A stretch of 41,645 nucleotides of DNA from Oscillospiraceae bacterium (GTDB taxonomy: Bacteria > Bacillota > Clostridia > Oscillospirales > UBA929): positions 1 through 41,645 of the forward strand of contig JAISCT010000036.1 of NCBI GenBank assembly GCA_031265355.1. Reading direction: 5' to 3'. The position numbers and the translations under genes were made by a program. Position 1 is the stretch's first letter; the number at the start of each line of letters is the position of its first letter. Positions 9,525-18,335 of the stretch are shown here, piece after piece. A model generated the notes under the pieces. It made no database searches. It was not told the origin of the DNA and saw only the letters and a list, made by a program, of their open reading frames with translations.

Positions 9525-10077
9525 CCGTTTTGTCTCCCATCCCTTTACTTAATATCACAACGGCTTTTCGCACAACCGCCCCAAGATATCGGTAGCCGCT
9601 TTGCAGCACCCGCGCCACATGCTCGCGCGGAACGGATGAAACCACCGCCGACCGTACCGTATGAATCTCCGGGTCCAGCGGCTGGCCGTCCGCCCCCAAG
9701 CGGACAAAGCCGTAGCGCTCCAGCAGGCTCCCTGAATTGCGCCACATCATCCAAGCCTGTTTATCCAGCCCGGCGTCTCCGCTGTCCCGAGCGTATGCAC
9801 AAAAATCCTCAAGAATATCGCACAGACCCACGACCGCGTCCGCCAGAGCGTCGGCGCGCCGTTTCTCGGACCGCATCGCATCTTGCAGCGCAGTGGTATC
9901 CATGTTTCCAACGATATCGTATATTTCCTCCACCTGCATAGAAAGCTCCGATTGCTTTTTGCGCAGTGACGTCAATGTCCGCTGCCCATCCAAAGCGATT
10001 TCGGCAAACTCGTTTTCAGGCAGAGGCCTCGTTTCCTGTTCCAGCAACATAGTAAGCGCCCGCTTGAAATCAAACAT
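9517..10077 (-). CDS. GrpE-like nucleotide-exchange factor
   Basis: The protein has 186 residues. The N-terminal part is a long helix (about 30-60: TLTSLRKKQSELSMQVEEIY), as in the GrpE dimerisation stalk. The C-terminal part matches the GrpE head in order: PEIHTVRSAVVSSVPREHV, then VLQSGYRYLGAVVRKAVV. It is more divergent than housekeeping GrpE. It is the first gene of the chaperone operon, with an AGAAAGGCGG ribosome binding site, and overlaps the Hsp70 start by eight bases. Its expected job is ADP release from the neighbouring short Hsp70. Confidence 0.78.
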   Translation of the reverse strand: MFDFKRALTMLLEQETRPLPENEFAEIALDGQRTLTSLRKKQSELSMQVEEIYDIVGNMDTTALQDAMRSEKRRADALADAVVGLCDILEDFCAYARDSGDAGLDKQAWMMWRNSGSLLERYGFVRLGADGQPLDPEIHTVRSAVVSSVPREHVARVLQSGYRYLGAVVRKAVVILSKGMGDKTDE

Positions 10078-10121
10078 ACACGTGAAGCCGCCTTTCTATA
10101 ACGAGCTGCACACGGGCCGCA

Positions 10122-10173
10122 ACGGGCCAAAACCTTCCCGGGCGTTGTGCGGCCCGGGAGGATTTTGGCCCGT
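10122..10173 (-). terminator. large hairpin between putP and the chaperone operon, terminator-like
   Basis: Arms 10122-10143 and 10152-10173 form about 22 bp with one or two imperfect pairs around an 8-nt loop. It lies 14 bp past the symporter stop codon and 45 bp upstream of the GrpE-like start. No T-tract follows on either strand, so it may act as a 3' processing or stability structure rather than a classical terminator. Confidence 0.55.
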
Positions 10174-10186
10174 ATGATGACCGCTT

Positions 10187-11764
10187 TCAGCAGACGAACG
10201 TCTTGGCGGCCTCAAATTCCTTTTGGATCTCGCGGCTCGGCGGCGGCGTCAGCAGCGACACGATGACGATGGCCGCACAGGAGAGCAGGAAAGCGGGCAG
10301 CAGCTCATAGATGCCAAACGCGCCGCCCAGCGGTTTGATGAGTAAATTCCAGATGAACACCATGGCCCCGCCCGTGACCACCCCGGCCACCGCGCCGGCG
10401 TGGGTGCAGCGTTTCCAGAAGAGGGAGAACAAAACGAGCGGCCCGAAACTGGCGCCGAAACCCGCCCAGGCGAAGCTGACGACAGTGAAGATGACGCTGT
10501 TCTCGTTCAGCGCAACGAGTATGCCCGCCACAGCCACGGCCAGCAGCGTGATGCGGCTGACAAGCATCACCTGTTTGTCGGTCGCGTTCTTTTTGATCAC
10601 ACCCTGAAAGAGATCCTTCGCTACGGCGCTGGAGGCGATCAACAGATAGGAGTCGGAGGAACTCATGATCGCCGCGAGAATGCCGGCGATCATAACGCCG
10701 GCCAGCAACGGGTGGAACAGCGTGCGAGAGATGACGATGAAGACGTTTTCCGCAGCCGCGTAAGTGGACAGCTCCGCCGACGCGGGGAAGAGCGCCCGGC
10801 CGGTAAGGCCGATGAACAGCGCGGCGGCCAGCGAGATGGCACACCAAGTCGTGGCGATCCGGCGAGAACGCGTCAGTTCGTGGGACCGGCGGATCGCGAA
10901 GAACCGGAGCAGGACCTGCGGCATGCCGAAGTAGCCGAGCCCCCACGACAGCGTGGAGAGAATCGTGAGCAGACCGTAGGGGGCCGCCGACCCGAACAGC
11001 GGCACGCCGTTTGAAACTTGCTGTATGCCGTTGGCGTCTGTCACGGGGGTCGCGAGGCCAAAGAAGTCCACAAACCCAGGGATGTTTTTGATGTTTTCGG
11101 ACACGGCGCCCAGGCCGCCCGCCGCGATGACCGCCGCGCCCAGCACGGCCACCAGCGCGATGATCATGATGATGCCCTGAAGGAAGTCGGACAGGCTCTC
11201 GGCCAAAAAGCCGCCCAAAAAGGTGTAAAGGATCACGAAAAACGCGCCGATGAGCATCATCGGGATGTATGGCATCTGGAAAAGCTGGGCGAAGAGCTTT
11301 CCGCCCGCGACAAAACAGCTCCCCGCGTATACGGCAAAAAAGATGAGGATCATCAGCGAGGCGATGGTGAGGAGCGGTTTGTTGCTTCGCTCTTTAAAGC
11401 GGTTGGAGAAGAACTCGGGGATCGTGATGGAGTTGCCCGCCAGGGTGGAATAGCGGCGCAGGGGCTTGGCCACGATCAGCCAGTTGAGGTACGTGCCCGC
11501 GAGCAGACCGATGGCGGTCCACGCGGCGTCCGCAAAACCGCACCAATAGGCGAGGCCCGGTACGCCCATCAGCAGCCAGCCGCTCATGTCGCTGGCTTCC
11601 GCGCTCATGGCGGCCACCCACGGCCCCAGGGAACGGCCCCCGATGAAGTAGTTTTCGCTGTTTTCATTGGCTTTGCGTGCGTACACAAAACCGATGACGA
11701 CGACGACGATCATGTAGGAGGCCACGGCGATCAGTACCTGTATGGTGTTTGCATCCATACTCAC
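10187..11764 (-). CDS. putP: sodium/proline-type symporter (SSS family)
   Basis: About 525 residues with 12-13 membrane segments. It carries the SSS family signature region (ENYFIGGRSLGPWVAAMSAE, then ASDMSGWLLMG) near the N-terminus, followed by many hydrophobic segments (for example GIIMIIALVAVLGAAVIAAG) and a hydrophilic C-terminal tail. This fits Na+-coupled uptake of proline or a related solute; specificity within the family cannot be fixed from sequence alone. Start choice: AAGGAG lies 6 nt before a GTG at 11764 and 12 nt before the ATG at 11758, so GTG is favoured. The longer in-frame extension to 11896 has no ribosome binding site and is not protein-like. It stands alone, divergent from the copper operon. 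Confidence 0.88.
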   Translation of the reverse strand: MSMDANTIQVLIAVASYMIVVVVIGFVYARKANENSENYFIGGRSLGPWVAAMSAEASDMSGWLLMGVPGLAYWCGFADAAWTAIGLLAGTYLNWLIVAKPLRRYSTLAGNSITIPEFFSNRFKERSNKPLLTIASLMILIFFAVYAGSCFVAGGKLFAQLFQMPYIPMMLIGAFFVILYTFLGGFLAESLSDFLQGIIMIIALVAVLGAAVIAAGGLGAVSENIKNIPGFVDFFGLATPVTDANGIQQVSNGVPLFGSAAPYGLLTILSTLSWGLGYFGMPQVLLRFFAIRRSHELTRSRRIATTWCAISLAAALFIGLTGRALFPASAELSTYAAAENVFIVISRTLFHPLLAGVMIAGILAAIMSSSDSYLLIASSAVAKDLFQGVIKKNATDKQVMLVSRITLLAVAVAGILVALNENSVIFTVVSFAWAGFGASFGPLVLFSLFWKRCTHAGAVAGVVTGGAMVFIWNLLIKPLGGAFGIYELLPAFLLSCAAIVIVSLLTPPPSREIQKEFEAAKTFVC

Positions 11765-11901
11765 GACACACTCCTTGACTTGGGCGCCTCTGACAACTTC
11801 TGCCGGATGCAGCGTCGGGCACGGAGCTGCGGGAGACGCCCATTTGTATTGAGGTACGCTGGGCGCTTCGGATGGAGACCGCTTTTTGCCGTACACTCAA
11901 A

Positions 11902-11911
11902 GACTATACCA
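11902..11911 (-). promoter_or_regulatory. extended -10 promoter for the symporter
   Basis: On the minus strand, TGGTATAGT forms an extended -10 (hexamer at 11903-11908). No good -35 lies 17 bp upstream (TGGTAA), which the TG extension could offset. Transcription would start near 11896, giving an untranslated leader of about 130 nt before the GTG. I saw no riboswitch in that leader. Confidence 0.5.
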
Positions 11912-11949
11912 CAAAAAACATCGGATTACCAGAGTGCAATTCAGAAAAT

Positions 11950-12008
11950 TTGACAGAATGGGAAAATTTTTTTGTCTACACAAAATCTACACATCGTCCT
12001 GATACAAT
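11950..12008 (+). promoter_or_regulatory. putative regulated promoter of the copper operon
   Basis: The 320-bp divergent gap holds an isolated TTGACA (11950-11955), two direct TCTACACA octamers exactly 11 bp apart (11975-11982 and 11986-11993), and a -10-like TACAAT at 12003-12008 preceded by TGA. No -35 of quality lies 17 bp before that -10, so an activator binding the octamers on one face of the helix is plausible. No CsoR or CopY gene lies nearby, and the octamers do not match the CopY TACANNTGTA box. The assignment is tentative. Confidence 0.35.
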
Positions 12009-12084
12009 GCAAGTATCGAAGCAGGTGTCGAAGGGGTTCCGTACGGACTCCAAACGGCCGGGACGAACGGGGGAGGGATGAGCC

Positions 12085-13479
12085 GTGGGCGCCGGACTGA
12101 AGACGAAGACGCTGCGCATCGGCGGCATGACCTGTGCGCACTGCCAGAGCAGGATCGAAAAAGCGCTGCGTAGCACCGCCGGTATCCGCAGTGTGCGGGT
12201 GAGCTACAGCGCGGGTACAGCCGTCGTGACTTACGATGCGGACATCGTTGCGCTGCGCGACGTCGTCCGCATCATCACTGGGCTGGACTACCGGGTGCTC
12301 GACGGAACCGAGCAGGGGGCGGGCGCGGCGCGGGCCGTGGGCATCCTCTTGATTGTGCTTGCGCTGTATATGATTCTGCGGCAGCTGGGTCTCACCGGGT
12401 GGCTGGGTGCATTTCCCACCGCGCAGGCGGGCATGGGGTATGGCATGCTCTTTGTCATCGGACTTACGACTTCGGTGCACTGTCTGGCAATGTGCGGCGG
12501 GCTCAACCTCTCGCAGTGCCTCCCGCAGGCGCCGGACACGCCGGCAGCGGGCGGCGGGCGGCGTGTCGTGCTGCGGCCAAGCCTGCTATACAATCTCGGC
12601 CGCGTGCTCTCTTATACGCTGGTCGGCGCCGGCGTCGGCGCGCTGGGGGCGGTGATCAGCCTCTCGGGTGTGGCCAAAGGAGCCGTACAACTCCTCGCAG
12701 GGGTGTTTATGATCCTCATGGGTTTGACAATGCTGGGGCTTTTTCCCGGACTGCGCCGGTTGGTGCCGCGGATGCCGCGTCTCTTCACCCGGCGGATCGG
12801 CGGCGCCGGCGGCGCCCGCAAGCTCGGCCCGTTGTATGTGGGGCTGCTGAACGGCCTTATGCCGTGCGGACCGCTGCAGGCCATGCAGCTCTATGCGCTC
12901 TCCACTGGCGGTCCGGTCCGGGGGGCGCTTGCTATGCTGGTATTTTCGTTGGGGACCGTACCGCTGATGTTCGGCCTCGGCGCGCTCAGCTCGGTGCTGA
13001 GCCGGACCTTTACCAAAAAGGCCATGACCGCCGGCGCGGCGCTGGTCGTGGTGCTCGGTCTTTCGATGTTCACAAACGGCTGGACGCTCTCCGGACTCTC
13101 CCTTTGGAGCGGCTCCGCTTCGGAGCAGGAGGCGGAGGCGCCGGAGCCCCCGCCGGCGGCAGAGACGCTCTCGGAAGGGATCTCGGCGGACGCGCCGGCA
13201 GGGGCGGCCGAGGTGCAGCGGGTGAATACCACACTCAAGCCAGGGCGCTACACCCCCATCACAGTCCGGGTGGGCGTGCCGGTGGAATGGACCGTGGACG
13301 CTCCGGAGGGCAGCCTCAACGGCTGTAACAACCGCATGTATATTCCAGAATATGGAATCGAAGTCCCTTTTCAGCTCGGAGCCAATCTGATCGAATTCAC
13401 GCCGACCCGGACGGGCACGTTTGCCTACTCCTGCTGGATGGGGATGATCCGCAGTACGATCACCGTCGTGGACGGCTGA
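12085..13479 (+). CDS. HMA - TauE/SafE-type membrane domain - cupredoxin-like fusion, copper transport
   Basis: 464 residues in three parts. Residues 5-70 form a heavy-metal-associated domain with the copper motif GGMTCAHC (C17, C20). Residues 95-345 form a six-segment membrane domain of the TauE/SafE / urease-accessory UreH-like type, with SVHCLAMCGGLNLSQ and the repeat-like GLLNGLMPCGPLQAMQLYAL. After a Pro/Glu/Ala linker, residues 375-464 form an extracytoplasmic cupredoxin-like domain (TLKPGRYTPITVRVGVPVEW) with Cys in NGCNNRMY and Cys/Met in YSCWMGM. The architecture suggests cytoplasmic Cu+ capture, membrane passage and external hand-over. It is the first gene of the copper operon. The start is GTG with GGGAGGG seven bases upstream; an ATG at 12078 is in another frame. 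Confidence 0.82.
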   Translation: MGAGLKTKTLRIGGMTCAHCQSRIEKALRSTAGIRSVRVSYSAGTAVVTYDADIVALRDVVRIITGLDYRVLDGTEQGAGAARAVGILLIVLALYMILRQLGLTGWLGAFPTAQAGMGYGMLFVIGLTTSVHCLAMCGGLNLSQCLPQAPDTPAAGGGRRVVLRPSLLYNLGRVLSYTLVGAGVGALGAVISLSGVAKGAVQLLAGVFMILMGLTMLGLFPGLRRLVPRMPRLFTRRIGGAGGARKLGPLYVGLLNGLMPCGPLQAMQLYALSTGGPVRGALAMLVFSLGTVPLMFGLGALSSVLSRTFTKKAMTAGAALVVVLGLSMFTNGWTLSGLSLWSGSASEQEAEAPEPPPAAETLSEGISADAPAGAAEVQRVNTTLKPGRYTPITVRVGVPVEWTVDAPEGSLNGCNNRMYIPEYGIEVPFQLGANLIEFTPTRTGTFAYSCWMGMIRSTITVVDG

Positions 13480-13525
13480 ACCCGGGGGCGGCGCCTCCGA
13501 TTTCATTGGAAGAGGGGCATGAGAG

Positions 13526-14401
13526 ATGCGTGTTTTGCTCAGCCACTGGCACTGCGTGGTGCCTGTCATCCTGCTCGCCGCCGGGTGTTTTTTGGCGAAG
13601 GCGTCAAAGTGGCACCGCCGGAAGGCGAACGGGACAACGGCGGAGAATGCTGTGAAGCGAAGACCCTCGAGAGGCCCGCGCGGGCCGTGGAGCACACGGC
13701 TGATGCTGCTGGCACTGACGTTGCTGGTCACGGCGGCGGGGTGTGCGCGCGCCGACGCGCCGCCGGATGTGCCGGCGTCCCCGGGCGTGTCCGGCGCGGC
13801 TCCGGCGGAGACCCCGAAGATCCCGGCATCGGAGACACCGGAGACAGGCGGAGACGGACCGGCGCCGTCCGGTGCAGATCCGGGTGAATCGGCTGCTCCG
13901 GCAGACACACCCGCGCCGCCGAAAGAGGGGGACGGCATGCCGAATCGCCCCGCACCGGCGGATCCGCCGCCGGTGGCCGAATCCGCCGCGCCGGATATCC
14001 CGCCGGCGGACCCCGGGACGGCGGGGAGCGTCAACGATCTGGTCATTCCCATCGCCGAGCTTACCGAACAGGCGTCTTTTTATCCGGTGGAGGTGAACGG
14101 CACCCAGTTGGAGGTCATCGCGGTGAAGGCGCCGGACGGCACGCTCCGCACGGCGTTCAATACCTGCCAGGTTTGCTACGACTCCGGGCAGGGTTACTAC
14201 AAGCAGGAGGGAAACGCCCTCGTCTGCCAGAACTGCGGCAGCCTTTTCACGATGGATCGGGTCGAGAAAGCGCAGGGCGGCTGTAACCCGGTACCGATTT
14301 ATGCCGACTACAAGACGGTGGACGAAGAAAACATCACAATCTCGGGGGCGTTTCTTGAGGAGGCGACGGTCATCTTCCAAAATTGGAAAGCATCCTATTG
14401 A
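13526..14401 (+). CDS. exported DUF2318 (FtrD-like) protein with Pro/Ala-rich linker
   Basis: 291 residues from the ATG at 13526 (GAGGGG eight bases upstream). The N-terminal hydrophobic stretch ends LLAAGC. A second one, [15 protein letters not shown], follows an in-frame GTG at 13652 that also has a GGAG six bases upstream, so the true product may be a 249-residue lipoprotein. A Pro/Ala/Glu-rich linker of about 100 residues leads to the DUF2318 domain: [23 protein letters not shown] and GGCNPVPI. The domain supplies five cysteines and is known from FtrD-type proteins of iron/copper uptake systems. It lies between the HMA-SafE-cupredoxin gene and copA, which points to extracytoplasmic copper handling or redox. 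A paralogous domain sits in the iron operon at 21136-22404. Confidence 0.82.
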   Translation: MRVLLSHWHCVVPVILLAAGCFLAKASKWHRRKANGTTAENAVKRRPSRGPRGPWSTRLMLLALTLLVTAAGCARADAPPDVPASPGVSGAAPAETPKIPASETPETGGDGPAPSGADPGESAAPADTPAPPKEGDGMPNRPAPADPPPVAESAAPDIPPADPGTAGSVNDLVIPIAELTEQASFYPVEVNGTQLEVIAVKAPDGTLRTAFNTCQVCYDSGQGYYKQEGNALVCQNCGSLFTMDRVEKAQGGCNPVPIYADYKTVDEENITISGAFLEEATVIFQNWKASY

Positions 14402-14435
14402 AGACGGTCGAAAGGGGAAGAAGAGGAGGGTTTGT

Positions 14436-16913
14436 ATGGACAACCAGATACTCAGCATCGGCGGCATGACTTGCGCGGCTTGCGCGGGGCGGATCGAACG
14501 GGTGGTGGGCAAGCTCCCGGGCGTGCGCCGCGCCGCCGTGAACCTGGCCAGCGAGAAGCTGTTTGTAGAATACGATGGGGCCAGCGTGCCGCTCTCCGCC
14601 ATCAAGGAGGCGGTGGTGAAGATCGGTTACGCGGTGTTGGAGAAACCGCCGGGCGGCACCGTCACCATTCCCGTGGGGGGCATGACCTGCGCGGCCTGCG
14701 CGGGGCGGATCGAGAAGACGCTGCGGCGGCTGGACGGCGTGCTTGAGGCCTCCGTCAACCTCGCGACGGAGAAGGCGTTTGTGACGTATGACCCAAAGCG
14801 TATCCGCGTGTCCGCGCTCCGAGCGGCCATTGAGAAGCTCGGTTATAAGGCGTTGGAGGCCGACCGAGTCGACGCGGCGGAGGAGGATCGGCGCCGCAAA
14901 CAGCGAGAGATCCGCGCTCTCTGGATTCGCTTTGTCGTCGCCGCCGTGTTCTCTCTGCCGCTCCTCTACCTCGCGATGGCGCCGATGATCACCTGGGTCC
15001 GGCTGCCCTTCCCAGCGTCGCTCGCGCCGATGCAGTTCCCGCTCGTATATGCGGTGGCCGAGCTCATTCTGGTCGTGCCGGTCATCGCCGTCGGGTACCG
15101 GTTTTACACGGTCGGCTTCAAGGCGCTCTGGCAGCGCAGCCCCAACATGGACTCTCTGATTGCCGTCGGCACCTCGGCGGCTTTCCTCTACAGCGCTTAC
15201 AACATGTGGCGGATCACACAGGGCGACTTCCATGCGGTCGACGCGCTCTACTTTGAGACGGCGGGCGTCATCATCACGTTGATTTTACTTGGGAAATCCC
15301 TGGAGGCCGTCTCCAAAGGACGGACCTCGGAGGCGATTAAAAAGCTGATGGGTCTCGCGCCGAAGACGGCCATTGTCCTTCGGGACGGCGTGGAGACAGA
15401 GATCTCCATCGACGAAGTCGAGATCGGAGACGTCCTGCTTGTGCGGCCCGGCGCGAAAATCCCGGTGGACGGCACGGTGCTCGAAGGTCACACGGCCGTG
15501 GATGAGTCCATGCTGACCGGGGAGAGCATGCCGGTTGACAAACAGGCCGGGGACGAGGTCTACGCCGCGACGCTCAACACAAACGGCGCGGTCCGGGTGA
15601 CGGCGACGCGGGTCGGCGGCGATACGGCGCTCGCGCGGATCATCAAATTGGTGGAGGATGCGCAGGGGTCAAAGGCCCCCATCGCGCAGCTCGCCGATAT
15701 CGTGTCCGGCTACTTTGTGCCGATCGTGTGCGCCATCGCGCTGGTATCCGGTGTCGCGTGGTACATCGGAAGAGGCGACGTGTCTTTCGCGTTGACGATC
15801 TTTATCTCCGTTCTGGTCATCGCATGTCCCTGCGCCCTGGGGCTGGCGACGCCGACCGCCATCATGGTCGGCACCGGCAAGGGCGCCGAAAACGGCATTC
15901 TCATTAAGGGCGGCGAGGCGCTGGAGACCGCCCACAAGGTGAATACCATCGTGTTCGACAAGACGGGCACCGTCACCGAGGGCAAACCAACCGTGACGGA
16001 CATCCTGCCCGCGGGCGCGCTGTCGAAAGAGGAACTCTGGCGGCTCACGGCGTCGGCGGAACAGGGCTCCGAACACCCGCTGGGCCAGGCGATCGTGCAC
16101 GGCGCACGGGCGGAGGGGCTGGCGCTCTCTCCCACGGAGAGGTTCACGGCGCTGACCGGGCGAGGTGTCGAGGCCGTGGTCGACGGCGCGGCGGTCCTTG
16201 TCGGCAACGCCGCGTTGATGGAGGAGCGGGGCGTCGCGCTGACCCAGGCCTGGTCGGACCGCCTGGCCGAAGAGGGCAAGACGCCGATGTATGTGGCGCG
16301 TGACGGGCAGCTCTCCGGCGTCGTCGCCGTGGCCGACGTGGTCAAGCCGTCGAGCCGCGCGGCCATCGAGAGTCTGCACCGCATGGGCATCGAGGTGGCC
16401 ATGATCACGGGCGACAACCACAGGACTGCCGCGGCCATCGCGCGGCAGGTCGGTATCGACAGGGTGCTCTCGGAGGTGCTTCCCCAGGACAAATCCTCCG
16501 AGATCCAAAAACTCCAGCGGGAGGGGAAGCGGGTCGCCATGGTGGGCGACGGCATCAACGACGCGCCGGCGCTGGTGCAGGCGGACGTCGGTATCGCCAT
16601 TGGCTCCGGTACGGATGTGGCGATGGAGTCGGCCGACATCGTGCTCATGCGCTCGGACCTCATGGATGTGCCGACCGCGATCCGCCTGAGTCGCCGCACA
16701 ATCCGCAACATCAAACAGAATCTGTTTTGGGCCTTCGGGTACAACACAATCGGCATCCCCGTGGCGGCCGGGGTTCTCTACCTGTTGGGCGGGCCGCTGC
16801 TGAGTCCCATTTTCGCCGCCGCCGCCATGAGTCTCTCCTCGGTGTCGGTGCTGACAAACGCCCTGCGGCTTAAGCGTTTTCGAGCGGACCGGGAGGAGGT
16901 GAGTGCGGCATGA
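14436..16913 (+). CDS. copA: Cu+-exporting P1B-type ATPase
   Basis: 825 residues. Two N-terminal HMA domains (about 3-68 and 74-140) each have [10 protein letters not shown]. Eight membrane segments follow. The actuator loop has TGESMPV, the ion path C464-P465-C466 (VIACPCALG), the phosphorylation site D508 ([14 protein letters not shown]), the HP motif SEHPLGQ and the hinge [11 protein letters not shown]. Late segments carry YN ([10 protein letters not shown]) and MSLSSVSV, the MxxSS signature of Cu+ rather than Zn2+/Cd2+ pumps. The start at 14436 is chosen because AGAGGAGGG lies just upstream and the HMA domain begins at once; an in-frame extension to 14301 is Arg-rich noise overlapping the previous gene. 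It overlaps the next gene by four bases. Confidence 0.96.
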   Translation: MDNQILSIGGMTCAACAGRIERVVGKLPGVRRAAVNLASEKLFVEYDGASVPLSAIKEAVVKIGYAVLEKPPGGTVTIPVGGMTCAACAGRIEKTLRRLDGVLEASVNLATEKAFVTYDPKRIRVSALRAAIEKLGYKALEADRVDAAEEDRRRKQREIRALWIRFVVAAVFSLPLLYLAMAPMITWVRLPFPASLAPMQFPLVYAVAELILVVPVIAVGYRFYTVGFKALWQRSPNMDSLIAVGTSAAFLYSAYNMWRITQGDFHAVDALYFETAGVIITLILLGKSLEAVSKGRTSEAIKKLMGLAPKTAIVLRDGVETEISIDEVEIGDVLLVRPGAKIPVDGTVLEGHTAVDESMLTGESMPVDKQAGDEVYAATLNTNGAVRVTATRVGGDTALARIIKLVEDAQGSKAPIAQLADIVSGYFVPIVCAIALVSGVAWYIGRGDVSFALTIFISVLVIACPCALGLATPTAIMVGTGKGAENGILIKGGEALETAHKVNTIVFDKTGTVTEGKPTVTDILPAGALSKEELWRLTASAEQGSEHPLGQAIVHGARAEGLALSPTERFTALTGRGVEAVVDGAAVLVGNAALMEERGVALTQAWSDRLAEEGKTPMYVARDGQLSGVVAVADVVKPSSRAAIESLHRMGIEVAMITGDNHRTAAAIARQVGIDRVLSEVLPQDKSSEIQKLQREGKRVAMVGDGINDAPALVQADVGIAIGSGTDVAMESADIVLMRSDLMDVPTAIRLSRRTIRNIKQNLFWAFGYNTIGIPVAAGVLYLLGGPLLSPIFAAAAMSLSSVSVLTNALRLKRFRADREEVSAA

Positions 16914-17566
16914 GGAGGCTTTTGCTGTGCGCCCTGTGCGCGGCGCTCTTGCTGCTCACCGCCTGCCGCGCGCTCGACGTGATCGGCAATGGGTCGGTGA
17001 CGTCTTTGGCCGGGGTGCTGGACGCTCTACCGGCCGCCGCGGTCGGGGACACTTGGATGCTGACGGCGCCGGACGGGGCCGCCGCGTTTGTCTGGAGCGG
17101 GGATTTCAGCCGGACGGGCGTGTACGACGTTTGGCTGGAACTGGACGCGGCTCCCTTTGTGGCAGCCGGCCTGGATCCAGACCGACTGCCGGGCGGTATG
17201 GCACAGGGCGGCCGGTTGGTTACGGGCGCGTCATTGGGTGCGCAGGCCCCGGCGCCGGGGGTATCGGAGAGCCCCGTACTGTCTTACGAGCAGATTGTGA
17301 CGCAACAGCGCGCGCGCGTCGGCCACCATGCGGCGATGGACCATTTCGGCGTCGACTTGGACGGCGGTTTCATGTTTGAGTGGGCGCGAGACATGGCGGC
17401 CAATGACAAGGACATCGTCTTCGTGCTGAACCCCGAGCCCTTCCGGCAGGCCGGCGCCGACGTCGGCGCCATCGAGGGCTGGGCGTTGGCGATGGTGGAG
17501 ACCATGGACGAAGCCGGCCGGCCGATCGAAGTGGAGAAGCTACTCAAACCCTTTGACATCGGCTGA
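16910..17566 (+). CDS. lipoprotein of unknown function in the copper operon
   Basis: 218 residues with a clear lipoprotein signal ([19 protein letters not shown], acylated C19). The rest is exported, acidic and without a recognisable domain. It has two halves: a beta-rich part (about 35-85, [19 protein letters not shown]) and an alpha part (about 120-218) with histidines ([20 protein letters not shown], 20 residues) and a C-terminal LLKPFDIG. The ATGA overlap with copA indicates co-expression. Binding or storage of copper outside the membrane is a guess from context; apart from the HH and DH positions there is no obvious metal motif. Confidence 0.8.
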   Translation: MRRLLLCALCAALLLLTACRALDVIGNGSVTSLAGVLDALPAAAVGDTWMLTAPDGAAAFVWSGDFSRTGVYDVWLELDAAPFVAAGLDPDRLPGGMAQGGRLVTGASLGAQAPAPGVSESPVLSYEQIVTQQRARVGHHAAMDHFGVDLDGGFMFEWARDMAANDKDIVFVLNPEPFRQAGADVGAIEGWALAMVETMDEAGRPIEVEKLLKPFDIG

Positions 17567-17623
17567 AAATATCGTATTATTATGTTGATGGCTGATGATG
17601 ATTCGGGAGAGGGGGGGAGATGT

Positions 17624-17830
17624 ATGGAGAAGACAATCCTGCGGGTGGATGGGATGTCCTGCGAACACTGCGTAAAGGCCGTCACGGGTGCTGTAGGGGG
17701 GTTGCCCGGCGTCGCCGGCGTGGCCGTGGACCTGGGCGCCGGGACCGTGACGCTGGACTACGACCCGGCTCAGACGCCGCTGGACCAAATCAAAGCTGAG
17801 ATTGAGGATCAGGGGTACGATGTGGGGTGA
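17624..17830 (+). CDS. copZ: CopZ-type copper chaperone
   Basis: This 68-residue single HMA domain has the copper-binding motif GMSCEHC and the usual beta-alpha-beta-beta-alpha-beta length, ending DQGYDVG. It carries Cu+ to CopA. GGGGGGAGA lies three bases before the ATG at 17624; an in-frame ATG further up (17582) would add an unlikely Asp/Gly tail. It is the last gene of the copper operon, 57 bp after the lipoprotein gene and followed directly by a strong terminator. Confidence 0.93.
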   Translation: MEKTILRVDGMSCEHCVKAVTGAVGGLPGVAGVAVDLGAGTVTLDYDPAQTPLDQIKAEIEDQGYDVG

Positions 17831-17857
17831 CGCGTGACACGTGCCAAAAGGCCAAAA

Positions 17858-17896
17858 GCAAAAAAGGACCCTCACCGGGCCCTTTTTTGCTTTTTT
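17858..17896. terminator. bidirectional terminator between copZ and the flavodoxin gene
   Basis: The stem is 17858-17871 with 17877-17890, 14 bp with one A-C mismatch, A-rich on the left arm and T-rich on the right. It is followed by TTTTTT at 17891-17896 on the plus strand; the complementary strand also presents U-rich sequence. It lies between two convergent genes, so it probably ends both transcripts. Confidence 0.88.
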
Positions 17897-18316
17897 CTAA
17901 AAAGCGGCGAAACGGCTGCCATGGTCCAGGCAGGCGGCTTCGTCGGGGGTCTCCTGGACAATGAAACCGTCGTCGAAGAGCGTGGCGCCCGCGGCTTTGG
18001 CGCGCTCCACCCAGTCGCGCATCCATTCCCCGTCGCCCCAGCCGTAGGAACCAAACAGCGCCACTTTTTTTCCGGCGAGAGACCCCTCCACCTCGGCGAA
18101 GAAGGGCTCAAATTCCGCTTCCTCCAGGACCTCGCTACCCATGGACGGGCAGCCGAAGGCGATCTTCGCATGGCCGGCAATGTCTGCGGCCGTCACGTCC
18201 GGCACCTCAAATACATCCGCCTCCGCACCCACGGCTCGCAGGCCGGACGCGATGCTCTCCGCCATGGCCTTCGTGTTCCCCGTGCCGCTCCAAAATACAA
18301 TCGCTGTGTCTGCCAT
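17897..18316 (-). CDS. flavodoxin
   Basis: The 139-residue short-chain flavodoxin has the FMN phosphate loop FWSGTGNTKAMAE near the N-terminus, a VTAADIAGHAKIAFGCPSMG segment (20 residues) and the late loop FGSYGWGDGEWMRDWVERA (19 residues) that frames the isoalloxazine. It is a low-potential electron carrier that replaces ferredoxin when iron is short. GGAGG lies eight bases upstream of the ATG at 18316; the reading frame extends further but without a start signal. It is the second gene behind DUF3793, under a promoter with a DtxR-like operator, which fits iron-starvation induction. Confidence 0.93.
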   Translation of the reverse strand: MADTAIVFWSGTGNTKAMAESIASGLRAVGAEADVFEVPDVTAADIAGHAKIAFGCPSMGSEVLEEAEFEPFFAEVEGSLAGKKVALFGSYGWGDGEWMRDWVERAKAAGATLFDDGFIVQETPDEAACLDHGSRFAAF

Positions 18317-18335
18317 AGTGAAATCCTCCCATCTG

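Noticed and set aside
8931..9941. Plus-strand frame of 336 codons across the Hsp70 and GrpE-like genes.
   Set aside because: It spans two genuine overlapping genes on the other strand and has shadow-like composition.
11765..11896. 46-residue N-terminal extension of the symporter to an ATG at 11896.
   Set aside because: It lies over the predicted transcription start, has no ribosome binding site and is Pro/Ser-rich, unlike SSS-family N-termini.
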